From: Gluconobacter oxydans
Lineage (GTDB): Bacteria > Pseudomonadota > Alphaproteobacteria > Acetobacterales > Acetobacteraceae
NCBI RefSeq assembly: GCF_006539685.1
Contig: NZ_BJNM01000018.1
Coordinates: 1-61,915, forward strand
Length of the DNA: 61,915 bases
Direction of reading: 5' to 3'
Below, one piece after another: positions 45,173 through 52,948 of this stretch. The first letter of the stretch is position 1; each line of letters begins with the position of its first letter. Below the pieces are notes generated by a model. It worked only from the letters and a program-made list of their open reading frames with translations, made no database searches and was not told the DNA's origin. Made by a program: the position numbers and the translations under genes.

Positions 45173-45565
45173 ATGCGCTTTACCGTCGATCGCCTTGACC
45201 ATATCGTGCTGACCGTCCGGGACCGGACCCTGTCTGCGTCCTGGTATCAGCGTGTTCTGGGGATGGATATCGACGAATACGGCCGCAACAACCGTGTGGC
45301 CCTGAGCTTTGGCGGACAGAAGATCAATCTGCGTCCCGAAGGTTCGGAAGGCTGGGAAACGGCGGGCGATGCCGCGCCGGGAACGTCAGACCTGTGCTTT
45401 ACGACAGCCATTGCCAGCGAACATATCGTCCGGCATCTGGAAAAATGCGGGGTGGAGATCGTCGAAGGACCGGTGGCGCGTCTGGGGGCGCTGGGTCCGA
45501 TCACGTCCGTCTATTGCCGCGACCCGGACGGCAATCTGATCGAACTCGCCTCCTATAACGGCTGA
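45173..45565 (+). CDS. VOC-family (glyoxalase/dioxygenase-like) protein
   Basis: A 130-residue metal-binding VOC-fold protein. The paired beta-alpha-beta-beta-beta units show LDHIVLTVRD with a His ligand at about 10, and DPDGNLIELASY with a Glu ligand near the C-terminus. The middle portion fits virulence-associated glyoxalase-like proteins; fosfomycin-resistance proteins are a related fold. Substrate unknown. GAGGG precedes the ATG by seven bases. A perfect inverted repeat lies just upstream. Confidence 0.88.
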   Translation: MRFTVDRLDHIVLTVRDRTLSASWYQRVLGMDIDEYGRNNRVALSFGGQKINLRPEGSEGWETAGDAAPGTSDLCFTTAIASEHIVRHLEKCGVEIVEGPVARLGALGPITSVYCRDPDGNLIELASYNG

Positions 45566-45599
45566 GGGCGGCAGAGCGCACGCCCCGCCGCCCGCCGGG

Positions 45600-45818
45600 T
45601 CACCAGTTCTTGGAAATCAGCCAGAACTCTTCGGAAGTCAGCGTGATGGCATTGCAGTCCTTCGTTTCGGCTGCAGCCTTGGCAAGGGCATGAATGCGCT
45701 CGATCATGATCGTCTTGCGCTGGTGAGCCTCGGACGTTTCCTTGACGGTCGATAAGGTCTGCAGAGCGGACTCGGACGCTTTGGCGACGCGCGCGGCGTC
45801 AATGGCGGCATAAGACAT
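45600..45818 (-). CDS. small hypothetical helical protein
   Basis: An unrecognised 72-residue protein. It is alanine-rich and helical (AAIDAARVAKASESALQTL, then a second helix around KTIMIERIHALAKAAAE) and ends in EEFWLISKNW. No signal or membrane helix. AGGGAG lies seven bases before the ATG, which supports it as a real gene. No partner gene is adjacent. Confidence 0.6.
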   Translation of the reverse strand: MSYAAIDAARVAKASESALQTLSTVKETSEAHQRKTIMIERIHALAKAAAETKDCNAITLTSEEFWLISKNW

Positions 45819-45911
45819 GAACTGTCTCCCTGAATGTCAAAACCGGGAGGCAGCCTACTCCACGCGGGATCGGATACCAACTCCGCCGCCCCCGCATCGC
45901 CGCAGCACACC

Positions 45912-46709
45912 CTAGACGGGCGTTGCTGCCACCGCCGCCTCATAGGCATCCAGCACATCCGCAGCCGGACCATCCATGCGGACTTCCCCGCTCTCCATCC
46001 AGATGATGCGCGTGCACCATTGACGCAGAACCGTCAGCGCATGGGATGTCACGACCAGGATCTCAGCCGCATCGACCATCCCTTCCAGCCGCGCCCTGGC
46101 CTTGTCCTGGAACTTCTGGTCACCGGCCATGAACCATTCGTCCATCAGCAGGATCCGCGAGCGCGGCACCGTTGCCAGCGCAAATCCCAGCCGAATGGAC
46201 ATGCCCGAGGAATAGAGGCGCACCGGAAGATCGAAAAACGCCCCCAGATCGGAGAATGCCTCCACATCCTTTTCCAGCTCCTGCGTCGCAGCCCGGCTCA
46301 GTCCCATCCGGCAGGCGAAGAGCTGGATGTTTTCCCGCCCCGTGAGCTCGCTGTTCATGCCGGCTTTCGGATCGATGAGAGCATGGGTATCGCCTTCGAT
46401 ATCCAGGATCCCATCATCCGTTTCATAAATCCCGGCCAGAACACGCAGCAGCGTCGATTTTCCCGCGCCGTTATGCCCGACGAGGCCGACCCTTTCCCCT
46501 TCCGAAATCGTGAAGCTGACTTTGGAGAGAGCCTGGACTTCCACGACCTCGGTTGCATTGCCGCTCATCCGCATCCGGCCGCCAACCGCTTCCGTCTTCC
46601 CGGCCACAGTGCTTCGGGCGCGCGACAGCAGGGTCTTTTTCAGGGAGCGGGAGCCGCCATGGAGTACGGGGAAAGACAGGGACAGGTCTTCAAGGCGGAT
46701 ATGGGCCAT
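45912..46709 (-). CDS. ABC exporter ATPase, polysaccharide (Wzt/KpsT type)
   Basis: ATP-binding subunit of an ABC-2 polysaccharide exporter. Walker A GHNGAGKSTLL, the atypical family signature LYSSGMSIRLGFA (as in Wzt/KpsT/TagH), Walker B ILLMDEW and an H-loop near TSHALTVL are present. At 265 residues it lacks the C-terminal carbohydrate-binding domain of Wzt, so it is KpsT-like. The start is four bases after the permease stop. No glycosyltransferase or capsule genes are adjacent. Confidence 0.92.
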   Translation of the reverse strand: MAHIRLEDLSLSFPVLHGGSRSLKKTLLSRARSTVAGKTEAVGGRMRMSGNATEVVEVQALSKVSFTISEGERVGLVGHNGAGKSTLLRVLAGIYETDDGILDIEGDTHALIDPKAGMNSELTGRENIQLFACRMGLSRAATQELEKDVEAFSDLGAFFDLPVRLYSSGMSIRLGFALATVPRSRILLMDEWFMAGDQKFQDKARARLEGMVDAAEILVVTSHALTVLRQWCTRIIWMESGEVRMDGPAADVLDAYEAAVAATPV

Positions 46710-46713
46710 AGCG

Positions 46714-47583
46714 TCAGATCCAGAAAACCAGGCGCGACCGCACCCGGATGAATGACCGCACGGCAATCAGCCAGAACACCACGCTGGTGGCCAGCGCAAT
46801 GCCCCAGATCTGCAGGGACGGCACATGGCCCAGAAGAGGCTCGCGCACGATTTCCAGCAGCGGATAGAACGGATTGTACAGCAGGTAAGCTGCCCTGGGT
46901 CCGAGCTGCTGCGGCATCCAGATGACCGGCGTGACATAAAACACGATCTGCAGCAGCGCGCCGATGATCGGTGCAACATCGCGGAAACGCGCGCAGAGCG
47001 AACCGAACAGCATACAGGCGGCAAAACCGTCCAGGCCCCACAGCACAAGCGCAGGGATCGCCAGAAGGGCGTCCATCCCCGGCCAGAGATGATAGAGGGC
47101 GAACACGCCAAGCGGCACGACGATGTTGTGGGCGAAGACGATCGCGTTGCGCACCACGACCCGCACCGCATACAGCAGGAACGGCAGCCGAACGGACCGC
47201 ACCATGTCCTCGGCATCAAGGAAGCAGGTGCAGGATTCCTGGATCAGGCTGGAAAACCCGACGCTCCACAGGGTAAGCGACAGCGACAGGAACGGCAGAT
47301 AGGACGCAAGCTGCATGTGAAACAGCTTGCTGTAGAGAACCCCCATCGAGGCGACCATCAGGGCAGAGGTAATGGTCAGCCAGAACGGCCCCAGTGCGGA
47401 CCCGCGGTACCGGAGCCGGATATCGAGCCAGCCCAGCCTGACACCCAGCCGCCACAGACGCCGTGTTTCCTTCCAGTCCGCCCAGGCCCGGGCCGCAGGA
47501 CTGCCCCGCAGAGCGTCACGACTGACCTGCCTGTGCGGCGCATCGTTACGTGCGACATCTGAAGCTGGAGAAGATACACTCAT
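46714..47583 (-). CDS. ABC exporter permease, polysaccharide (Wzm/KpsM type)
   Basis: Inner-membrane subunit of the exporter, 289 residues with about six membrane helices. Recognisable segments are DIRLRYRGSALGPFWLT near residue 55 (the conserved R-x-x-x-LGP entry motif of ABC-2 permeases), RLPFLLYAVRVVVRNAIVFAHN, and the WMPQQLGPRAAYLLYNPFYPLLEIVREPLL C-terminal block. It is encoded immediately upstream of the ATPase. The substrate is probably a surface glycan. Confidence 0.92.
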   Translation of the reverse strand: MSVSSPASDVARNDAPHRQVSRDALRGSPAARAWADWKETRRLWRLGVRLGWLDIRLRYRGSALGPFWLTITSALMVASMGVLYSKLFHMQLASYLPFLSLSLTLWSVGFSSLIQESCTCFLDAEDMVRSVRLPFLLYAVRVVVRNAIVFAHNIVVPLGVFALYHLWPGMDALLAIPALVLWGLDGFAACMLFGSLCARFRDVAPIIGALLQIVFYVTPVIWMPQQLGPRAAYLLYNPFYPLLEIVREPLLGHVPSLQIWGIALATSVVFWLIAVRSFIRVRSRLVFWI

Positions 47584-47790
47584 ATCGTCCGCCTACCCGA
47601 TCCCCCCACCCCCGGCAAGAAGGCGGGCGGGGGAAGTTCATATTCGGGAAATGAATCTCCGCTACACTCCTTTCCGTAAGCCGTTCCCTGTCAGAAAATC
47701 TGTTCTGCAGAGCCCTTTTTCCTAGTTTCGCCTTAATCCCCGTGTATGCTTGTCACATTGAGACAAGTTTTCCTCAGGTGCCCAGACCCG

Positions 47791-49149
47791 ATGCCCAGAC
47801 CCGTCTTTCCGTTCCGGACCACTGTCCGCACCCTGTCTCTCATCCGTGCGGGTGCTGCTTTGGGTCTGGTCGGACTGCTCGCCGCCTGCGCCGGCAACAA
47901 TGCTGACATGGGCGGCGGATCGGAGCTTCCGGTTTCACAGGAAGCGGCGAATTACCGCGCCCACGCAAAATCCTATTATGCTCCCCCGGGCCCGCCCAGT
48001 GATCCCTGGGGGCCGTACATCCAGGAAGCCTCCAACCGCTTTGATGTGCCCGAGGCCTGGATCAGGGCCGTCATGCAGCAGGAATCCGGCGGGCACCTTT
48101 TCGATCATAACGGCAATTTCATCACCTCGGTTCCCGGCGCCATGGGCCTTCTTCAGCTCATGCCGCCGACCTATGACGACATGCGCCAGCAATACGGGCT
48201 CGGCGAAGATCCTTACGATCCGCACGACAACATCCTCGCGGGGACGGCCTATCTCCGGCAGATGTATGACATCTACGGATCTCCCGGCTTTCTCGCGGCC
48301 TATAACGACGGACCCGGAAGCCTCGACCGCTATCTCCGCCGGGGCCGCGCCCTGCCCCGCGAAACGCGCCGCTATGTGGCTGCCATCGGCCCGCATATCG
48401 CTGGCATCACGCCACATAACCGCTCCGCGGCTGACCTTCTGGTCGCCCAGCATGATCCCAACTCCCAGGTCATGCTGGCCCAGAACACACAATCGGCAGA
48501 CATAGCTCCGGTCACTTCGGCCTCCGAGCGGCAGGCCGTCAGCGCAGCATGGAACCACAGGGAAGCCGCCGACACGTCGTCTGACGATTCAGATTCGGAC
48601 ACTCCGACCGCGACACCTCAGACGGCTCCTGTTCAGGTCGCATCCGCCGCAGGATCCGAAGCTCCCGCGAGCATCAGCGCCGCCTGGGCCGCACGTGGCT
48701 TTACGCCGACGCCGGCCCGCCCCGCCGTCCGGCAGGCATCCGTTCCCGATGACGAAGTCGCGGACAACCGGGTTACAGCGCAGGAAATCCCGATCGGGCA
48801 TCACCTGCAGCCGCAGCCGATCATGGCCGTCATGCCGGCCAGCCGGGTTCAGCCCCGCATTTCCCTTCCGGCCGTTTCCGCATCGTCCAAAGCAGCGACG
48901 GGCAACTGGGCCATTCAGGTCGGCGCCTTCGCCAATGCGAAGCAGGCAAGCATCGCCACGTCTGCAGCCCATAGCAAAGGTGGCGTCGTGGTGGCTTCGG
49001 CCCGATCGCAGGTTGAGAGCGTGAAGGGGGGCCGTTCGCATCTCTATCGCGCCCGCCTGACCGGTCTGACGCATGAAAATGCAGTTGCAGCCTGTCGCCG
49101 TCTGTCGCACGGTTCTCCATGCGTCGTGGTTCCGCCCGGCGCATATTGA
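47791..49149 (+). CDS. lytic transglycosylase (SLT) lipoprotein with SPOR domain
   Basis: Peptidoglycan-cleaving enzyme of 452 residues. A signal with lipobox GLLAAC gives a lipoprotein. The SLT domain (about 75-195) has the catalytic Glu in MQQESGG, GAMGLLQLMPPTYDDM and the AAYNDGPG motif. A long low-complexity linker leads to a C-terminal SPOR domain (about 370-450: WAIQVGAFANAKQASI, YRARLTGLT), which binds denuded septal glycan. An in-frame ATG 15 codons earlier lacks a ribosome site; this one is an imperfect choice too. Role inferred: septal wall remodelling. Confidence 0.9.
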   Translation: MPRPVFPFRTTVRTLSLIRAGAALGLVGLLAACAGNNADMGGGSELPVSQEAANYRAHAKSYYAPPGPPSDPWGPYIQEASNRFDVPEAWIRAVMQQESGGHLFDHNGNFITSVPGAMGLLQLMPPTYDDMRQQYGLGEDPYDPHDNILAGTAYLRQMYDIYGSPGFLAAYNDGPGSLDRYLRRGRALPRETRRYVAAIGPHIAGITPHNRSAADLLVAQHDPNSQVMLAQNTQSADIAPVTSASERQAVSAAWNHREAADTSSDDSDSDTPTATPQTAPVQVASAAGSEAPASISAAWAARGFTPTPARPAVRQASVPDDEVADNRVTAQEIPIGHHLQPQPIMAVMPASRVQPRISLPAVSASSKAATGNWAIQVGAFANAKQASIATSAAHSKGGVVVASARSQVESVKGGRSHLYRARLTGLTHENAVAACRRLSHGSPCVVVPPGAY

Positions 49150-49200
49150 TCCGTTTCCGGGCCTTTTCGCCCGCTTTTCTGACAGGGATACACCACCCCG

Positions 49201-49749
49201 ATGCGCCGCTTCTTTGCAACGACCGCTTTCTGCGCTGTCTCCCTCGCCGGCGCCCTGACCACCGCTCCGGCGCATGCTGCCCTTGAAACCGGCACCCATG
49301 CTCCGGATTTCTCCGCTTCTGCCAGCCTCGGCGGGCACGAGTTCACTTATCATCTGGCCGATGCGCTCAAGACCGGGCCCGTCGTCCTGTATTTCTACCC
49401 GGCGGCCTTCACCAAGGGCTGCACGATCGAAGCCCATGAGTTTGCGGATGCCATCCCGGACTTCAAGGCACAGGGCGCCACCGTCATCGGCATTTCCATG
49501 GATCCGATCGACAAGCTGAACCGCTTCTCGGTCAGTGAATGTCGCAGCGTTTTCCCAGTCGCAGCCGATCCGACCGGCAAGATCACCCTCAGCTATGCCG
49601 CCAAGATGCCCCTGCTCCACATGGCAAGCCGCACGTCCTATGTCATCGCACAGGACGGCCATATCGCCATGAGCTATGCCTCGATGTCTCCTGACGAGCA
49701 TGTTTCGCGCGCCCTGGCCGCGGTAAAGGCCCTGAAGCAGCATCCGTGA
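49201..49749 (+). CDS. periplasmic peroxiredoxin (BCP/PrxQ type)
   Basis: Thiol peroxidase of 182 residues with a signal peptide (MRRFFATTAFCAVSLAGALT, cleavage near AHA). The peroxidatic Cys is C74 in PAAFTKGCT. The usual second Cys five residues on is replaced by His79; another Cys at 114 (VSECRSVF) could serve as the resolving residue, as in some PrxQ types. The AhpC/TSA fold covers about 33-165. It overlaps the next gene by GTGA. Probably protects the envelope from peroxide. Confidence 0.9.
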   Translation: MRRFFATTAFCAVSLAGALTTAPAHAALETGTHAPDFSASASLGGHEFTYHLADALKTGPVVLYFYPAAFTKGCTIEAHEFADAIPDFKAQGATVIGISMDPIDKLNRFSVSECRSVFPVAADPTGKITLSYAAKMPLLHMASRTSYVIAQDGHIAMSYASMSPDEHVSRALAAVKALKQHP

Positions 49750-50333
49750 GTACCCGTTCTCCGTCCACAGCTCGGGACCTGTTCGGGCAGCATCACGTTG
49801 GCGATTCACGCCCCCTGAAGCTTGCTGAAGACATCACCAGCACGGCGATCTATGGCGGCCCGCAGGACTGTTACCGTTACACCCTGCACCGCGTCTGGGA
49901 CGAAAGCCGTCCCATGATCATGTGGCTGATGATGAATCCGTCTGTCGCGACCGAGTTTGGCGATGACCGGACAGTCGCCAAGTGCCAGCGCTATGCACGC
50001 GCCTGGGGCTATGGCGGCATGTTCGTGGGCAACAGCTTTGCCTATCGTTGCACGGACCAGAAGCGGCTGCTGGAAGTGCCCGATCCTGTCGGACCTGACA
50101 ACGATGCCCATCTTCTGGACATGGCCCGGCAGGCCGATCTTGTGGTTCTGGCTTACGGCTCCCCACAGGCCAAGGGCCTGCGCGCCCGGGGGACGGAAGT
50201 CGCCCGCATGCTGGCTCATCACGGCATCAAAGTGACAGCCCTGCGTCTGAGCAAAAGCGGGCGTCCGGAACACCCGCTTTATCTCCCCTCAGCCCTCACC
50301 CCGCAGCCGCTCGATCCGGATATGCTGGACTGA
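49746..50333 (+). CDS. DUF1643 domain protein
   Basis: A 195-residue conserved protein beginning at a GTG that overlaps the peroxiredoxin stop. Family features are RYTLHRVWDESRPMIMWLMMNPS, DDRTVAKCQRYARAWGYGGMFVGN and YLPSALTPQPLD. DUF1643 proteins occur widely, often near mobile or defence genes, but their function is unknown. Here the only neighbour on its transcript is the exported peroxiredoxin. Confidence 0.85.
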   Translation: MSTRSPSTARDLFGQHHVGDSRPLKLAEDITSTAIYGGPQDCYRYTLHRVWDESRPMIMWLMMNPSVATEFGDDRTVAKCQRYARAWGYGGMFVGNSFAYRCTDQKRLLEVPDPVGPDNDAHLLDMARQADLVVLAYGSPQAKGLRARGTEVARMLAHHGIKVTALRLSKSGRPEHPLYLPSALTPQPLDPDMLD

Positions 50334-50365
50334 GCGGCATTTCTGGCGGGACGCAGGCCTGACGA

Positions 50366-50992
50366 TCAGTTCCCGGCCTTGTCCTGCTCGTGGATGCTCC
50401 AGACGAGCACCACATGCTGGTCATGGTTGGGATAGGTCGCCTGCGGCTGGATTGAACCGGAGGCCTTCTTGCTCTTGTACAGGGCCTGAATGGCCTGCAT
50501 GTCCGCGGCCAGAAGTTCGTTCGTAACCGGGCCGCCGGCCCGAAGCTTCGTCGCCGCTTCCAGATCAGCGGTCGAGACCTTCTTGTTCCCCTGGAACTCC
50601 ACCTTGTCGAGCACCAGAGCGGTCGGGCTCGCTGCGCCTGCAGCCTGTTCTTCGATAACCAGCTTGACGGAGACGGCCTTGCCGGAAATCCGCATCTGCT
50701 CTCCGAGGCTGACACCCACCTTCCGGGCCGAATACAGATCGCCCACGCGCTTCTGCGCAGCGGCCAGTTCATCGCGCGTGACCATGTCACCCGCGTGATG
50801 ACCGAAGGCCTGGAGAATATCCGCCGTCGGAACGCGGCTGTTGCCCTGAACAGCCACAGTCATCAACTTTAGCGGAACAGTTGGCGCCGGGATGGCGGCG
50901 TGAGCCTGCTCAGTGATAATCATTCCGGTAACAGGGACCACGGCAAGCGAAACGCCAAGAAAACTCCGGGCCAGCAGGGAGCGAAGGGACAT
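50366..50992 (-). CDS. exported tandem-POTRA protein without barrel
   Basis: A 208-residue secreted protein with a signal peptide (basic MSLRSLLARSF start, hydrophobic core, cleavage near AHA). Two POTRA-like repeats follow (about 42-125 and 126-200), each showing the pattern of BamA/ShlB POTRA units: a VQGNSRVPTADI or FQGNKKVSTADL strand, a helix pair and a basic-Tyr loop. No beta-barrel domain follows, which is unusual. AGGAG lies eight bases before the ATG. It is divergent from the OprB porin gene. Confidence 0.7.
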   Translation of the reverse strand: MSLRSLLARSFLGVSLAVVPVTGMIITEQAHAAIPAPTVPLKLMTVAVQGNSRVPTADILQAFGHHAGDMVTRDELAAAQKRVGDLYSARKVGVSLGEQMRISGKAVSVKLVIEEQAAGAASPTALVLDKVEFQGNKKVSTADLEAATKLRAGGPVTNELLAADMQAIQALYKSKKASGSIQPQATYPNHDQHVVLVWSIHEQDKAGN

Positions 50993-51240
50993 CTGGCAAT
51001 CTCCTGTAATGAAAAAAATGAGAAATTCTCTGACTTTTACGCTACAGGACTTCCCTGCTTTGGCAAATCTTCCTCTGAACCCCGGTGGCGCCTTCTTTTT
51101 GACGCCTTTCTTCCAATACTGGCGCCTCGGGTCCAATTCTGCCCCTGACAGGATCTTCAGGGATACACCGCTCCCAGCAGCTCTGGACCACCACCAGGCT
51201 CCCGTTTCACCAACTCCATTGAAAAGGCCCCGCCCGCTTC

Positions 51241-52800
51241 ATGCCTGTACTCGCTTCTTTCGCCCGGACTTCTTCCCGAATCCGTTCCGAACCCCTGCGG
51301 TCTGTCCTGATGGGGCTTTTTTCCGTTTCCATGCTGGCTGCCACCGTCGACAGTGCTCAGGCGCAGTCCGATCCTGACCCCAACAGCGCCCGCAACCGCG
51401 TTTCCCGAGCTGCTGCCCTGTCGTCTCCTGCCCCCCAGAACAGTGAGACACCGGCCAATGGTGGCAGCAACACGCCCATCATGCAGAACACCGTCTCCGG
51501 TTTCGCCCAGACGGAAGGGGACCCGGGGCCATACTTTTCCGCGCCCATGGGATCGCAGCATTTCCTGGGAGACTGGGGCGGCGTACAGCCCTGGCTTCTC
51601 AAGCGCGGCATCCACCTCATGGCCGCCATCAACGAAGAATTTGCCGGTAATTTCACAGGCGGCAAGGAGCGTGCCTATTCCGACGCCGGACAGTTCGGCA
51701 TCGAACTGGATATCGACTGGGACAAGCTCGCCGGCGTGCGGAATTTCTGGACGCATACCCTGATCGTGAACGGCCATGGCCAGAGCGTTTCGCGCAATTT
51801 CGGCGACTCCATCGCTGGCGTGCAGCAGATCTACGGTGCCCGAGGCAACGTGGTGGCGCACATGGTCGCGATGTATGGCGAGATGTCCTTCGTTCATAAC
51901 CGCATCGATGTCAGCGCGGGCTGGATTCCGGTCGGCAGCTTCTTTGCCGCCTCCCCCCTGTTCTGCGACTTCATGAACGTCGCCATGTGCGGCAATCCCG
52001 CGCCGAACAAATATACGGAAGGCAACCGTGACTGGCCGTCGGGCAATCTGGGCGCCGTCGTCCGGGCCATGCCGACCATGGACACCTATATCATGGCGGG
52101 CCTCTTCGCGGTCAGCCCGCACTCCTATAACGGCGGCATCTCGGGCTGGTCCTGGGCGCAGTCGGGCCTTGGCAAGTTCTCCACGCCCGTTGAAATCGGC
52201 TGGACCCCCAAGTTCGGCCACAACCAGCTTCAGGGCCATTACGTCATCGGCTATTCCTACGACAATTCGCGTTACGTGAACCTGTACGAGGATATTCACG
52301 GCAATTCCTGGCAGCTCACGGGCCAGCCCCGCCGCTATGAGGCAGGCCGCAACAGTGCGTGGCTCATCCTCGACCAGATGCTGGTCCGCAATGGCCCCGG
52401 CAACACGAACGGTCTGATCGCCATGGCAGGCGCGATGTACAGCGATGGCAAGACCGTCGCGATGCGTGACCATGAATGGGCCGGTCTGGTCGATACCGGT
52501 TCCGCCTGGGGCCGTCCGCTCGATACGGTCGGCGCAATGTACCAGCATTTCGACATGAGCCACACGGCAGCCCTGCAGCAGGAATCGTCCCTGGCGCTTG
52601 GCCTGCCCTATCAGGACAACCAGTGGGGCGCGGTCTACGGTCCGCAGAGCCATGAGAACGTGTACGAACTGTTCTATTCCGCCCATATCGCCCGGGCGAT
52701 GGCGCTTCAGCCGGACTTCCAGTACATCCAGCGCCCGAGTGCCACGACGACCTTCCATGATGCCGCCGTTCTGGGCGTTCAGTTCACCGTCGTTCTCTGA
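51241..52800 (+). CDS. OprB-family carbohydrate-selective porin
   Basis: Outer-membrane porin for sugar uptake. A signal peptide (hydrophobic MGLFSVSMLAATV, cleavage near AQA) and a Ser/Pro linker precede the barrel domain with GDWGGVQPWLLKRGI, NRIDVSAGWIPVG and periodic beta strands ending in FTVVL, a terminal hydrophobic residue pattern typical of barrels. Length 519. A second, diverged OprB lies 2.5 kb away on the other strand. It has its own terminator. Confidence 0.9.
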   Translation: MPVLASFARTSSRIRSEPLRSVLMGLFSVSMLAATVDSAQAQSDPDPNSARNRVSRAAALSSPAPQNSETPANGGSNTPIMQNTVSGFAQTEGDPGPYFSAPMGSQHFLGDWGGVQPWLLKRGIHLMAAINEEFAGNFTGGKERAYSDAGQFGIELDIDWDKLAGVRNFWTHTLIVNGHGQSVSRNFGDSIAGVQQIYGARGNVVAHMVAMYGEMSFVHNRIDVSAGWIPVGSFFAASPLFCDFMNVAMCGNPAPNKYTEGNRDWPSGNLGAVVRAMPTMDTYIMAGLFAVSPHSYNGGISGWSWAQSGLGKFSTPVEIGWTPKFGHNQLQGHYVIGYSYDNSRYVNLYEDIHGNSWQLTGQPRRYEAGRNSAWLILDQMLVRNGPGNTNGLIAMAGAMYSDGKTVAMRDHEWAGLVDTGSAWGRPLDTVGAMYQHFDMSHTAALQQESSLALGLPYQDNQWGAVYGPQSHENVYELFYSAHIARAMALQPDFQYIQRPSATTTFHDAAVLGVQFTVVL

Positions 52801-52828
52801 TACGCGAAACACAGCGGTTTTTCTGCGA

Positions 52829-52855
52829 AGCGGGGCCTGAAGGGTCCCGCTTTTT
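52829..52855 (+). terminator. Rho-independent terminator of OprB gene
   Basis: AGCGGG (52829-52834) pairs with CCCGCT (52846-52851), with further GC pairing inside, and is followed by TTTTTC. It lies 28 bases after the porin stop. Confidence 0.8.
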
Positions 52856-52889
52856 CGTATCCGGTCATCTTCGGTAATCACAATTTAGT

Positions 52890-52904
52890 TGCGAATAACT
52901 CGCA
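52890..52904. promoter_or_regulatory. possible Fur (iron) box
   Basis: TGCGA-ATAAC-TCGCA is a perfect 15-base dyad (52890-52904) in an AT-rich context (TTAGTTGCGAATAACTCGCA). It resembles alphaproteobacterial Fur/Irr-type operators and lies 44 bases before the proposed start of a TonB-dependent receptor gene, as expected for iron-repressed uptake genes. Confidence 0.45.
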
Positions 52905-52948
52905 TTATACTGATAACCCGCCAGACTGTTCATTGTTCCGAGGTTTTC

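Noticed and set aside
51157-52881. 574-codon frame opposite the first OprB gene
   Set aside because: Longer than the porin but Arg/His/Val-rich shadow composition with no motifs; the porin has signal, domain and terminator.
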